This document shows, piece by piece, positions 1 through 8,046 of a stretch of 14,228 bases of DNA (position 1 is its first letter; every line of letters begins with the position of its first letter). The DNA comes from DAIUFH01 sp036844705 (GTDB lineage Bacteria; Bacillota; Clostridia; Tissierellales; Tissierellaceae): assembly GCA_036844705.1 (NCBI GenBank), contig DAIUFH010000058.1, positions 1 to 14,228 of the forward strand, in the 5' to 3' direction. Below the pieces are notes generated by a model. It did not search any database. It had not been told where the DNA came from and worked only from the letters and a program-made list of their open reading frames with translations. Made by a program: the position numbers and the translations under genes.

Positions 1-279
1 TATGGACTTTTCCTTCTTTATTGCACCTATTAAGGTGCCAATATATTTTTCCTTCTTTTTAGTTATAACCCTTATTTCATCCCCAGATTTCAACATGGTA
101 CCATCTAAAAAGAATTCTTTTAAATCTGTATCGTCAAGATGTTCTTGAGTGACATACTTATTATCTAATAAAATAATATTATTCTTCAAATAAAATTTCT
201 CTTTCAGTACTACTAAAATATATCCTATTGTACTTGATATAAGTAGCATGACGAAAATTATAAGAATAAAATCAAACAT
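1..279 (-). CDS. small membrane protein of unknown function, 3' end beyond window
   Basis: An open frame of 93 codons runs from an ATG at 279 to the window edge with no stop, so the C-terminus is missing. I do not recognise the family. Residues 2-24 are a strongly hydrophobic stretch (FDFILIIFVMLL, then ISSTIGYILVVL), which predicts one N-terminal membrane anchor. A short charged linker and a probably cytoplasmic soluble part follow, with several Lys-rich stretches (ITKKKEKYIGTL). The start is supported by GGAGG at 286-290, six bases upstream of the ATG. A sigma-A-like promoter lies directly upstream and a terminator separates the gene from spoIVA, so it seems to be its own unit and not part of the sporulation gene. 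That the frame is a real gene is well supported; its role cannot be stated. Confidence 0.8.
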   Translation of the reverse strand, partial: MFDFILIIFVMLLISSTIGYILVVLKEKFYLKNNIILLDNKYVTQEHLDDTDLKEFFLDGTMLKSGDEIRVITKKKEKYIGTLIGAIKKEKSI

Positions 280-304
280 GTTATTCCTCCTTATATATGG
301 AATA

Positions 305-333
305 AGTATACCACATTTCTACCCAATTTTAAA
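305..333 (-). promoter_or_regulatory. sigma-A-type promoter for the small membrane protein
   Basis: On the minus strand TTTAAA (333-328) is followed after 17 bases by TATACT (310-305). The TATACT is preceded by TGG, giving an extended -10 (TGGTATACT). The ribosome binding site lies about 15 bases further on. The match is good for a vegetative promoter, but start-site data are lacking. Confidence 0.6.
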
Positions 334-353
334 CATTTTTACAAGATGTATAA

Positions 354-397
354 CAAAAAAGTAGAACCTAAAGCTTGATAACCGCTTCAAATTCTAC
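354..397 (-). terminator. rho-independent terminator after spoIVA
   Basis: Reading the minus strand, GTAGAA (397-392) pairs with TTCTAC (366-361). Inside it AAGC pairs with GCTT, and a run of six T follows at 360-355. It sits 34 bases past the spoIVA stop and fits an intrinsic terminator ending the spoIVA transcript. The stem is interrupted by an internal loop, so efficiency is uncertain. Confidence 0.75.
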
Positions 398-430
398 CAT
401 ATTAGCAATTTAACATATTTATTGTAACGT

Positions 431-1909
431 TTAAATTATGATTAAAATCAATCCACCGCTGCCATCATTCATTATTTTTTCAAGTGCTTTTCTAAGCTTT
501 TGTCTTGAATCCTCAGGAGTAGTTGTAAGCTTTGTATTTAACTGCTCGTTTACTAGATCATACAATGATTTACCAAATAGATTTGATTGCCATATCTTAG
601 AAGGTTCATTTTCGAATTCAGATAAGAAATATTGCAACAATTCTTCAGATTGCTTTTCAGTTCCAATAAGAGGAGATATCTCTGTCGTTATATCTGCTCG
701 CAGCACATGTAACGAAGGAGCCTTAGCTTTTAACTTCACACCAAATCTACTACCTTGTCTGAAGATTTCAGGCTCTGCCAGTTCAAGTTCATCCTGGGTT
801 GGACTTACCATACCATAACCTATCTCCTTAGCTTCTTTTAAAGCCTTTTCAATCTTGTCATATTCCTTCTTTGTAGCTGATAATTTACTAACAAGATTCA
901 ATATTTGATAATCTCCATCGATTTCATATCCAGTAATTTCATTAAGAATCCTATAGAAAAGACCTTCCTCTAGATTTATATCAGCACTAACTACACCTTC
1001 ACCTAGTTTAATCTCATTGATATTTACTCCTTTTACTATATCTATATCCATAAGTGGTGATAGGGAGCCATGTACTTGATTCAATTTTTCTAAATCTACT
1101 ATTGATTCTTTTAAGGAAGTCATGATACTACTTCTAATCCAATGATTCTTTGGTAGTCCATCTATCCAGCCCGGAAGATTAATATTGACCTCTTTAACAG
1201 GAAATTCAAATAATAATTTTTCAAAAATCCTTTCCACATCATTTACATCCATGTTCAAGCAATCCATAGCTATAACAGAAACACCATATTTGCTTTCTAG
1301 ATTTTCTTTCAATGCAATAGTACTATCTAGGTTTGGATGTTTAGAATTAAGTATAATAATAAAAGGCTTTTCAATTTCTTTTAACTCACTTATCACTCTT
1401 TCTTCAGCTTTTATATAATTTGCTCGTTCAATATCTGTAATAGATCCATCTGTAGTAATTACAAATCCAATTGTTGAATGGTCTTTAATAACCTTTTTAG
1501 TTCCTATTTCAGCTGCCTCTTCAAAAGGAATCGCATTTTCGCTCCATGGTGTAGTAACCATTCTAGGCATTTGATTTTCCTCATGTCCAAGAGCTCCCCT
1601 TACTAAGTAACCCACACAGTCAACCATTCTGACTTTAAATTTTACACTATCTTTTAATACAAGCTCTACAGCCTCGTTAGGCACAAATTTAGGTTCAGTA
1701 GTCATAATGGTTTTTCCAGAGCCGCTTAAAGGTAATTCATCCTTTGCTCTTTCTTTTTTAAAATTATTTTCCATATTTGGTAATACCAAAAGCTCCATGA
1801 ATCTTTTTATAAATGTAGATTTTCCAGTTCTAACAGGGCCAACAATTCCAGCATAAATATCTCCGTCGGTTCTATCCGCTATATCTTTGTATATATCGAA
1901 AGCTTCCAC
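431..1909 (-). CDS. spoIVA: stage IV sporulation protein A (spore coat ATPase)
   Basis: SpoIVA hydrolyses ATP to polymerise on the outer forespore membrane and forms the basement layer on which the spore coat assembles; it also affects cortex formation. The 492-residue length is typical of the family. The N-terminal nucleotide-binding domain has a Walker A motif GPVRTGKST at residues 24-32 and a Walker B-like MVDCVGY around residue 97. The C-terminus ends in the hydrophobic GGLILIII, which fits the membrane-targeting end of SpoIVA. Translation starts at GTG, preceded by an AGGGGGG ribosome binding site about six bases upstream. The gene follows the gpsA operon after a 375-base gap and ends in its own terminator. 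In the family, expression depends on mother-cell sigma-E; a weak candidate promoter is listed separately. It is the clearest sign of an endospore former. Confidence 0.98.
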   Translation of the reverse strand: MEAFDIYKDIADRTDGDIYAGIVGPVRTGKSTFIKRFMELLVLPNMENNFKKERAKDELPLSGSGKTIMTTEPKFVPNEAVELVLKDSVKFKVRMVDCVGYLVRGALGHEENQMPRMVTTPWSENAIPFEEAAEIGTKKVIKDHSTIGFVITTDGSITDIERANYIKAEERVISELKEIEKPFIIILNSKHPNLDSTIALKENLESKYGVSVIAMDCLNMDVNDVERIFEKLLFEFPVKEVNINLPGWIDGLPKNHWIRSSIMTSLKESIVDLEKLNQVHGSLSPLMDIDIVKGVNINEIKLGEGVVSADINLEEGLFYRILNEITGYEIDGDYQILNLVSKLSATKKEYDKIEKALKEAKEIGYGMVSPTQDELELAEPEIFRQGSRFGVKLKAKAPSLHVLRADITTEISPLIGTEKQSEELLQYFLSEFENEPSKIWQSNLFGKSLYDLVNEQLNTKLTTTPEDSRQKLRKALEKIMNDGSGGLILIII

Positions 1910-1951
1910 TTTCTTCCCCCCTCAACGCATAATATGAGTACTAACATTATA

Positions 1952-1980
1952 TATATACGTTTGTACAACATAAATATTAC
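1952..1980 (-). promoter_or_regulatory. candidate sigma-E promoter for spoIVA
   Basis: On the minus strand GTAATATT (1980-1973) resembles the sigma-E -35 element (consensus near GTCATATT). After 13 bases CGTATATA (1959-1952) partly resembles the -10 element CATACA-T. The transcript would start about 35-40 bases upstream of the GTG. The region is very AT-rich and the -10 match is imperfect, so the call rests partly on the known sigma-E control of spoIVA. Confidence 0.3.
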
Positions 1981-2092
1981 TTAAAAATAAAATTACAGTA
2001 AATTAGATAATGTGGAAGCTCCGCCTAATACTCATTTGTACCTAAATTTTACCTTTAGAGTTTGTTTTTTTTGAATTAACTTGTTTTATTTC

Positions 2093-2246
2093 TTAGTTGA
2101 GTTTAGGTTCTAACAATGATTTTTCATATATAACCATACCTCCATTTTCAATTTCTTGCATTATTAAGGAATCTGGTTCAATAATTTCTTAATATGGAAA
2201 CTGTCTTTTCCCTTATGGTTTCAACTGAAATAATATTAGGAGTCAT
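2093..2246 (-). pseudogene. remnant of a minimal nucleotidyltransferase gene (MNT-like)
   Basis: An AGGAGGG site (2262-2256) precedes an ATG at 2246. This opens a 22-codon frame, MTPNIISVETIREKTVSILR then NY, closed by TGA at 2178. The other frame continues directly with EPDSLIMQEIENGGMVIYEK and ends at TAA 2093-2095. The first piece resembles the start of small polymerase-beta-like nucleotidyltransferases (helix ending ILxxY just before the GSxARG motif). The second resembles their usual C-terminus (S-x-I-x-x-E-I-x-x-G-x-V-I-Y-E). Everything between, including the catalytic GS motif and the DxD aspartates, is missing and the frame is shifted. I read it as an internally deleted, dead gene. 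The partner HEPN-type gene that often accompanies such proteins is not present. The family call is from memory of the pattern; a real short peptide of 22 residues is the alternative. Confidence 0.55.
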
Positions 2247-2284
2247 AGTGCTAAGCCCTCCTTGGTATTCAAATGCTAAAAGAT

Positions 2285-3310
2285 TTACCAATTGTAATCA
2301 TGATTTACAGCTATATCTTCCATTTCGTGCTTCTTATCTCTTCCCATCAACCTCATCACTGCTTCATTCGCCTCTATACCATTATATAAGACATTATAAA
2401 TCTCCTGGGTAATTGGCATTTCGACATTTAATTTTTCAGATAGTTTATAGGCAGATTTAGCAGTCTTTATACCTTCAACAACCATGCCAACCTTCTGAAC
2501 TGATTCTTCCAAGGACATTCCTTGTCCTAGAAGTATACCAGCTCTTCTATTCCTACTATGCATACTAGTACATGTTACTATCAAATCACCTATCCCGGAT
2601 AATCCTGAAAATGTATTTGGATCCGCTCCAAGTTTAGTACCTAATCTTGCAATCTCTATTATGCCTCTTGTCATAAGAGCTGCCTTTGCATTATCTCCAT
2701 AATTTAACCCATCAGAGATACCAGCCCCTAGGGCTATAATATTCTTTAAAGAACCTCCAAGCTCTACTCCTACTATATCAGGATTTGTATATACTCTGAA
2801 TGTAGGAGTTGTAAATAGATCCTGAATATATTCAGCAACATCTCTATGTTCAGATGCTGAAACCACTGTAGTAGGAAGATTGATAGCTACCTCCTCCGCA
2901 TGAGAAGGTCCTGAAAGAACACAATATTTGTTTTCTGGTAATAGTTCTTTTACTATTTCAGATATCCTCATTAAACTATCATTCTCTATTCCTTTTGCCA
3001 CATTTACTATAATCTGATTCTTATTTATAAAATTTTTAGCTAAGGATAACGCTTCTCTAACACCATGAGTTGGTACAGTCAGAAGTACAACATCTTTATT
3101 ATGAATAGTTTTTTCCATGTCTCCAGAAACTTTGAAACCATCAGGTAACTTTACATCAGGAAGATATCTCTTGTTTTCCCTAGTATTATTCATGGTAATA
3201 ACTTGTTCTTTATTTCTTACCCACATGTCAAGATCAAAACCTTTATTCGCAAGTAAAATGGATAATGCAGTGCCCCAACTACCACCACCCAATACTCCGA
3301 TTCTTTCCAT
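2285..3310 (-). CDS. gpsA: glycerol-3-phosphate dehydrogenase [NAD(P)+]
   Basis: GpsA reduces dihydroxyacetone phosphate to sn-glycerol-3-phosphate in the cytoplasm, the backbone for membrane phospholipids. The 341-residue protein has the N-terminal dinucleotide fold with GVLGGGSWGTA at residues 5-15. The substrate-binding region includes NVAKG (Lys106) and GGSLKN (Lys189, the position of the catalytic lysine in the family). The helical C-terminal domain includes SGLSGIGDLIVTC. AGGTG lies seven bases before the ATG. The gene starts 10 bases after plsY ends, so the maker of glycerol-3-phosphate and the acyltransferase that uses it are co-transcribed. It appears complete, with the usual length and no odd features; it is the last gene of the operon. 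Confidence 0.98.
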   Translation of the reverse strand: MERIGVLGGGSWGTALSILLANKGFDLDMWVRNKEQVITMNNTRENKRYLPDVKLPDGFKVSGDMEKTIHNKDVVLLTVPTHGVREALSLAKNFINKNQIIVNVAKGIENDSLMRISEIVKELLPENKYCVLSGPSHAEEVAINLPTTVVSASEHRDVAEYIQDLFTTPTFRVYTNPDIVGVELGGSLKNIIALGAGISDGLNYGDNAKAALMTRGIIEIARLGTKLGADPNTFSGLSGIGDLIVTCTSMHSRNRRAGILLGQGMSLEESVQKVGMVVEGIKTAKSAYKLSEKLNVEMPITQEIYNVLYNGIEANEAVMRLMGRDKKHEMEDIAVNHDYNW

Positions 3311-3320
3311 ATGTATTCAC

Positions 3321-3911
3321 CTACCTCTTACCTATTTTGTTTTCGTTGCCATTGATTAACCTTTGTATATTTGACTTATGTCTAAATAATCCAACTAAAG
3401 CTAGTACTATAGTAGTCAAAAGGAGATTTGGATTAAATTCCTTAATTATTATAGCATTCATAACTGGATTAATAATAAGAAAAACTATAGAGCCCAGTGA
3501 TACATATCTAGATACGACTCCTACTATTAACCCTATAATAACAGAAACTAGGGCTGCAGGGAAATTCAAAACAGCCATAACTCCAATGGTGGTAGCTATG
3601 CCTTTTCCCCCTTTAAAACCTAAGAAAATTGGAAAGTCATGTCCAACTACAACACATATTGCAGCAATTAAACCTCCATTATACCCTAAAATCCAATAAC
3701 CGATAAATACAGCTATAAATCCTTTAAAAAAATCCAATAAAAAAGTCAGTACTCCTAATTTTTTACCCATAACCCTTACTGCATTAGTCGCACCTGCATT
3801 TCCACTACCATAAGTCCTGATGTCAATTTTCTTAAATACCTTACCAATTAAATAAGCAGAGGAAAAGCAACCAATTAAATATGAAAGGATTATTAAAAAA
3901 ATTACCTTCAT
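3321..3911 (-). CDS. plsY: glycerol-3-phosphate acyltransferase PlsY
   Basis: PlsY is an integral membrane enzyme that transfers the acyl group from acyl-phosphate to position 1 of glycerol-3-phosphate, the first step of phosphatidic acid synthesis in most Gram-positives. The 196 residues include several hydrophobic segments (about 3-23, 54-74, 80-95, 108-133, 138-157 and 163-176). The three family motifs are present: GSGNAGATN at 35-43, GHDFPIFLGFKGGKG at 90-104, and RHKSNIQRLINGNENK near the C-terminus. The ribosome binding site AAGGGTG lies within the last codons of der, and only three bases separate the two genes, which suggests translational coupling. The acyl-phosphate supplier PlsX is not in the window. 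Confidence 0.98.
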   Translation of the reverse strand: MKVIFLIILSYLIGCFSSAYLIGKVFKKIDIRTYGSGNAGATNAVRVMGKKLGVLTFLLDFFKGFIAVFIGYWILGYNGGLIAAICVVVGHDFPIFLGFKGGKGIATTIGVMAVLNFPAALVSVIIGLIVGVVSRYVSLGSIVFLIINPVMNAIIIKEFNPNLLLTTIVLALVGLFRHKSNIQRLINGNENKIGKR

Positions 3912-3914
3912 AAA

Positions 3915-5231
3915 TTATTCACCCTTTTCCCTTAATTCAAATTGAATTGGTACTCCACCAAACCCGAAATGGTTACGTATTTGATTTTCCAAATATCTCA
4001 TATATGAGAAATGCATTAACTCTTTATCGTTTACAAATATAACAAACTTAGGAGGCTTCACTCCTACCTGCGTACCATAATAAATCTTTGCTCTTCTTCC
4101 TTTATCTGAAGGTGGCTGATTCATTAGAACAGCTTGATTTAATATATCATTTAACACCCCTGTACTGATTCGTAAGGTATAATTGTTGTTTACTACATTT
4201 AATAGCTCCAATAGTTTAGGTACTCTTTGCCCAGTCTTAGCAGAGGTATATATTATAGGAGCATAATTAATAAATCCTAGGCTTTCCCTTACCTGCTTTT
4301 CAAATTCAAGATATGTCCTATCATCTTTTTCAACTATGTCCCATTTATTGATATCAATGATTATACCCTTTCCATTGTCATGTGCATATCCCACTACCTT
4401 TGTATCTTGCTCAGTAACACCCTCTGTACCATCTATAACAAGGACACATAAATCAGCCCTATCAATGGCTGCAAGAGTTCTCACAACAGAATATCTTTCA
4501 ACATTCTCATATATGCTTCTTTTTCTTCTTAGTCCAGCGGTATCTACAAATACGTATTTATTGTTATCATAAGTAAAATAACTGTCTATTGAATCCCTTG
4601 TGGTTCCAGGTATATCAGTAACAATGAGTCTTTCTTCACCCAAAATATGATTTATCAGGGATGACTTACCTGCATTAGGCTTACCTATAAAGGCAACTCT
4701 GATTAAATCCTCATCATAATCAGTCTCTTTATCCTCAGGAAAATGAGATATTATTCTATCTAATAAATCTCCCAATCCTAAAGACTGTTCGGCTGAGATT
4801 ATTTCCGGCTCTCCCAGCCCAAGCTCGTAGAACTCATAAATTTCATCTGGTGTCTTAGATGTATCAATCTTATTGCATACAACAATAACCTTTTTACCAG
4901 ACCTTCTAAGAATATCTCCAATTTCATTGTCAGTAGAAGTAAGACCTGCTAAACCATCTACAACAAACAATATAACATCTGCAGTGTCAATAGCTATTTG
5001 AGCTTGTTTTTTTATATTTGACATGATGATATCGTCATTATCAGGCTCCAGTCCTCCAGTATCTATAATAGTAAAATATTTTCCCAACCAATTTCCTTCA
5101 GCATAAATCCTATCACGAGTTACACCAGGTGTATCCTCTGTTATTGCAATACGTCTTCCTACAAGTCTATTAAACAAAGTCGATTTACCTACATTAGGTC
5201 TACCAACTATGGCTACAATGGCTCTTTCCAT
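3915..5231 (-). CDS. der: ribosome biogenesis GTPase Der (EngA)
   Basis: Der is a double-domain GTPase needed for maturation of the large ribosomal subunit. The first G domain has GRPNVGKST at 10-18, DTGG at 57-60 and NKID at 120-123. The second has GKPNAGKSS at 183-191, DTAG at 230-233 and NKWD at 295-298. A C-terminal KH-like domain follows, ending in a basic and aromatic stretch (NQIRNHFGFGGVPIQFELRE). The length of 438 is typical. The ATG overlaps the stop of the upstream DUF512 gene in the arrangement TAATG, and its GGAGTG ribosome binding site is inside that gene, so translation of the two is probably coupled. No motif is missing. Confidence 0.98.
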   Translation of the reverse strand: MERAIVAIVGRPNVGKSTLFNRLVGRRIAITEDTPGVTRDRIYAEGNWLGKYFTIIDTGGLEPDNDDIIMSNIKKQAQIAIDTADVILFVVDGLAGLTSTDNEIGDILRRSGKKVIVVCNKIDTSKTPDEIYEFYELGLGEPEIISAEQSLGLGDLLDRIISHFPEDKETDYDEDLIRVAFIGKPNAGKSSLINHILGEERLIVTDIPGTTRDSIDSYFTYDNNKYVFVDTAGLRRKRSIYENVERYSVVRTLAAIDRADLCVLVIDGTEGVTEQDTKVVGYAHDNGKGIIIDINKWDIVEKDDRTYLEFEKQVRESLGFINYAPIIYTSAKTGQRVPKLLELLNVVNNNYTLRISTGVLNDILNQAVLMNQPPSDKGRRAKIYYGTQVGVKPPKFVIFVNDKELMHFSYMRYLENQIRNHFGFGGVPIQFELREKGE

Positions 5232-6571
5232 TACATCACTCCTAATTTTAAAAACTCAATAAATTCCTTACCATCCACATTGGAAGCAATGATTTTTTTG
5301 TTCAATTGTTTCTCCACTTCATCTATTGTAATATTGTCCAAAAATATGTCCTCATCTCTTTTTAACATGGATTTAGGTATGATAATCTTATCAGCGTCTT
5401 TACAATTCCTTAGCTGATTAATTAAATCAATTCCTGTCACCAAACCTGATACTGTAATAGTCTTACCAAAAAAGTTGTTTTCAATTGGTATTACTACTAA
5501 TTCTAAGTTAATAAATTTCTTTTTAATCTTATTCACAATATCGCAAATAAATTCATACGCTAAGGTACCCGTAGCAATAATAAATTTTCCTTCAGTTTTT
5601 ATTGGAATCTTTATTTTTTCTAATTCTTCCTCTACTTCGTATTCAAAAGATTTCATCAAGCCCACACCATTTTCATATTGTGGAAATCCTTCATAATCTT
5701 CGTAGGAGGGTAATTCCATATCGGCTAAGCAGTAGAACTCATCTGATGGGAATATAAACCTGCTTTCCATTTTCGCTAAAAATTTCTCTTGTATTATTAG
5801 AATATCCTCCAATAGTTTAGTAGAAGATTCTTTATCATAGGTTTTTAGTTTTGCCAAATGCTCCCTGTATTTAGTTACACCAACGGGTACAACAGCTACT
5901 GACTCGATAGTAGGATAAAGACTGGATAAATCATCTATAGTTCTTACTAGTTCCTTACCATCGTTTACACCTGGCACTAATACAATCTGACAATTGACCT
6001 CTAAGCTTGCCTCATGAAACCTCTTCAATATTTCATAAACTTTTCCTGCATTCTTATTATTTAACATCTTAACCCTAAGTTCTGGATTGGTAGTATGAAC
6101 TGATACATTTATAGGGCTCAAACGATATTTTATTATCCTTTCTATGTCATCTTCACTCATATTCGTCAAGGTAATAAAATTACCTTGTAAAAAGGATAGT
6201 CTGGAATCATCATCCTTAAAATACAAAGTATCTCTCATATTTGGAGGTAATTGGTCAATAAAACAAAACATGCACTTGTTTTTACAGGTCTTGGCTTTAT
6301 CTATTAAAGGATTTGTAAATATGATTCCTAAGTCTTCATTGTAATCCTTTTCTATTTCAAGTTCCCATATTTCACCGTTTTTCTTTCCAATTTCCACTTC
6401 TAATAAATCATCTGAGATTAGATATTTATAATCTATGACATCCTTTATCTTAGTGCCATTTATAGATAAAAGTATATCGCCTGGTTCAATTTCCAATTCT
6501 TCTGCAATGCTTCCGATTACAATATCTTCAATTATATTTCTTTTTTCTTTGTAATTTCCTAGTTCCATCAT
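5231..6571 (-). CDS. DUF512 protein: PDZ-like plus radical SAM iron-sulfur protein
   Basis: This belongs to the DUF512 family of clostridial radical SAM proteins, whose substrate I do not know to be established. Residues about 15-75 form a PDZ-like segment (IAEELEIEPGDILLSINGTKI). A radical SAM cluster follows, CKNKCMFC with Cys96, Cys100 and Cys103, and directly after it the family signature FIDQLPPNMRDTLYFKDDD. The remainder is the conserved DUF512 C-terminal region. There are two adjacent ATG codons. With the AGGCGG site at 6580-6575, the second (6568) has the better spacing of six bases; starting at 6571 leaves only three. The gene leads the operon with der, plsY and gpsA and overlaps der by one base. 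This clostridial neighbourhood may hint at a role near ribosome assembly, but that is inference. Confidence 0.94.
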   Translation of the reverse strand: MMELGNYKEKRNIIEDIVIGSIAEELEIEPGDILLSINGTKIKDVIDYKYLISDDLLEVEIGKKNGEIWELEIEKDYNEDLGIIFTNPLIDKAKTCKNKCMFCFIDQLPPNMRDTLYFKDDDSRLSFLQGNFITLTNMSEDDIERIIKYRLSPINVSVHTTNPELRVKMLNNKNAGKVYEILKRFHEASLEVNCQIVLVPGVNDGKELVRTIDDLSSLYPTIESVAVVPVGVTKYREHLAKLKTYDKESSTKLLEDILIIQEKFLAKMESRFIFPSDEFYCLADMELPSYEDYEGFPQYENGVGLMKSFEYEVEEELEKIKIPIKTEGKFIIATGTLAYEFICDIVNKIKKKFINLELVVIPIENNFFGKTITVSGLVTGIDLINQLRNCKDADKIIIPKSMLKRDEDIFLDNITIDEVEKQLNKKIIASNVDGKEFIEFLKLGVM

Positions 6572-6601
6572 TTGCCGCCTTAATTTTAATATTTAAATGA
6601 G

Positions 6602-6627
6602 TAAGCCTACAGATTTCTGCAGGCTTA
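6602..6627 (-). terminator. strong hairpin between glyA and the DUF512 gene, terminator-like
   Basis: TAAGCCTGCAGA pairs with TCTGTAGGCTTA (minus strand, 12 potential pairs with one G-U), starting eight bases after the glyA stop. It lacks a clear run of T afterwards (CTCATTTAAATATT follows). It may stop only part of the transcripts, or it may act as an mRNA-stabilising 3' end for glyA while letting some polymerases reach the DUF512 operon. No separate promoter is visible in the short gap, which supports partial readthrough. Confidence 0.5.
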
Positions 6628-6634
6628 GTATTGT

Positions 6635-7864
6635 TTAATATAGTGGAAATCTTTCGCAAAGAGCATAAACTCTTTCTTTAATTGATTCTCTTTCATTGCT
6701 TTCATCTAAAGCTAATGTAATGATTTCTGCAATCTCTTTCATCTCTGCTTCTTTCATTCCCCTAGTTGTCATAGCTGGTGTTCCCATTCTGATACCACTT
6801 GTAATGAATGGACTTTCAGTTTCATTTGGAATTGTATTTTTATTAGCAGCAATTCCAATTTCATTGAGTAGTGTTTCAGCCTTTTTACCTGTAAGCCCCA
6901 TTGATTTTACATCTATCAATATTAAGTGGTTATCTGTTCCACCAGATACTAATCTAAATCCATTATTTAGTAGCCCTTCTGCTAAAGCTTTCGCGTTTTT
7001 AAGAACTTGTTCTTGATAATCCTTAAACTCTGGTCTTAGTGCTTCACCAAAAGAAACTGCTTTTGCTGCAATAATATGCATTAAAGGTCCACCTTGAATT
7101 CCAGGGAATATGGCCTTGTCAATTTGCTTTGCATATTGCTCTTTACAAAGAATAGAGCCGCCTCTAGGTCCTCTAAGAGTTTTATGGGTGGTAGTCGTAA
7201 CAAAATCAGCATAAGGTATAGGACTCTGATGTAATCCAACTGCTACAAGACCTGCAATATGTGCCATATCAACCATCAAATATGCACCTACTTCATCAGC
7301 TATATCCTTAAACTTTTTAAAATCAATCTCTCTAGGATATGCGCTAGCACCTGCTACAATCATTTTAGGCTGTTCTTTTATGGCAATTTCCCTAACAACA
7401 TCATAATCTATTACTTCTGTTTCACTATCAACACCATAATCTACAAAGTTGAAATATGTCCCAGAAATGTTTACAGGACTTCCATGAGTTAAATGACCAC
7501 CCTCGGATAGATTCATTCCCAATACTTTATCGCCAGGTTTTAAAACTGCAAAATAAACACCTAAATTGGCATTGGAACCTGAATGTGGTTGAACATTTGC
7601 GTGTTCCGCATTAAATAATTTTTTAAGCCTTTCTCTTGCCAAATCTTCAGCTAAATCTACTACTTCGCAGCCACCATAATATCTTTTCCCAGGGTAGCCC
7701 TCTGCATATTTATTGGTTAACTGACTCCCCATCGCTTCCATAACCTGCTTAGAGACAAAATTCTCAGAAGCAATAAGTTCAATATGAGTTTGTTGTCTCT
7801 TAATTTCCTTCTCCACAATTTCCATAATTTCGGGATCAAACTTTGCTAGACTTGAAAAATCCAT
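6635..7864 (-). CDS. glyA: serine hydroxymethyltransferase
   Basis: GlyA is a pyridoxal phosphate enzyme that interconverts serine plus tetrahydrofolate with glycine plus methylene-tetrahydrofolate, supplying one-carbon units. The 409-residue length is typical. Recognisable motifs are IELIASENF near residue 28, YAEGYPGKRYYGG at 53-65, the cofactor aspartate region LMVDMAHIAGL around 196-206, and the Schiff-base lysine Lys228 in TTTTHKTLRGPRGG. The ATG is preceded by AAGGAGGGAG at 7882-7873. The gene has its own promoter and is closed by a hairpin, so it forms a largely separate unit between the regulator gene and the DUF512 operon. The coding sequence has no visible defects. Confidence 0.98.
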   Translation of the reverse strand: MDFSSLAKFDPEIMEIVEKEIKRQQTHIELIASENFVSKQVMEAMGSQLTNKYAEGYPGKRYYGGCEVVDLAEDLARERLKKLFNAEHANVQPHSGSNANLGVYFAVLKPGDKVLGMNLSEGGHLTHGSPVNISGTYFNFVDYGVDSETEVIDYDVVREIAIKEQPKMIVAGASAYPREIDFKKFKDIADEVGAYLMVDMAHIAGLVAVGLHQSPIPYADFVTTTTHKTLRGPRGGSILCKEQYAKQIDKAIFPGIQGGPLMHIIAAKAVSFGEALRPEFKDYQEQVLKNAKALAEGLLNNGFRLVSGGTDNHLILIDVKSMGLTGKKAETLLNEIGIAANKNTIPNETESPFITSGIRMGTPAMTTRGMKEAEMKEIAEIITLALDESNERESIKERVYALCERFPLY

Positions 7865-7925
7865 ACCTCAAACTCCCTCCTTCTTTAGTTTTATAAATCT
7901 TAACCCTAGATTTATTACCAAATCC

Positions 7926-7954
7926 ATTATATAGAATTTTTACCATTGATACAA
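7926..7954 (-). promoter_or_regulatory. sigma-A promoter for glyA
   Basis: TTGTAT (7954-7949) and a perfect TATAAT (7931-7926) are 17 bases apart on the minus strand, about 45 bases before the glyA ribosome binding site. The leader has no obvious riboswitch fold. The promoter lies just downstream of the terminator of the preceding unit, a normal arrangement. Confidence 0.65.
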
Positions 7955-7987
7955 GGTTTTATGTAAATCTAATGACAAATTAAAGTA

Positions 7988-8042
7988 AAAATACAGCTAC
8001 GGCAATTCTTACCCAATTTCGAGTATCAAAACACCGTAGCTG
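7988..8042 (-). terminator. intrinsic terminator after the CsoR-family gene
   Basis: A perfect 9-bp stem CAGCTACGG/CCGTAGCTG (8042-8034 with 8002-7994) is followed by TATTTTTA on the minus strand. The long loop may fold into an inner stem (TACTC with GGGTA). It begins five bases after the regulator stop codon and separates that unit from the glyA promoter. Confidence 0.7.
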
Positions 8043-8046
8043 GCAA

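Noticed and set aside
438..818. Long plus-strand open frames opposite spoIVA, plsY, glyA and aspS
   Set aside because: They lie entirely across from well-identified minus-strand genes, lack ribosome binding sites and family motifs, and their encoded residues look like antisense shadows.
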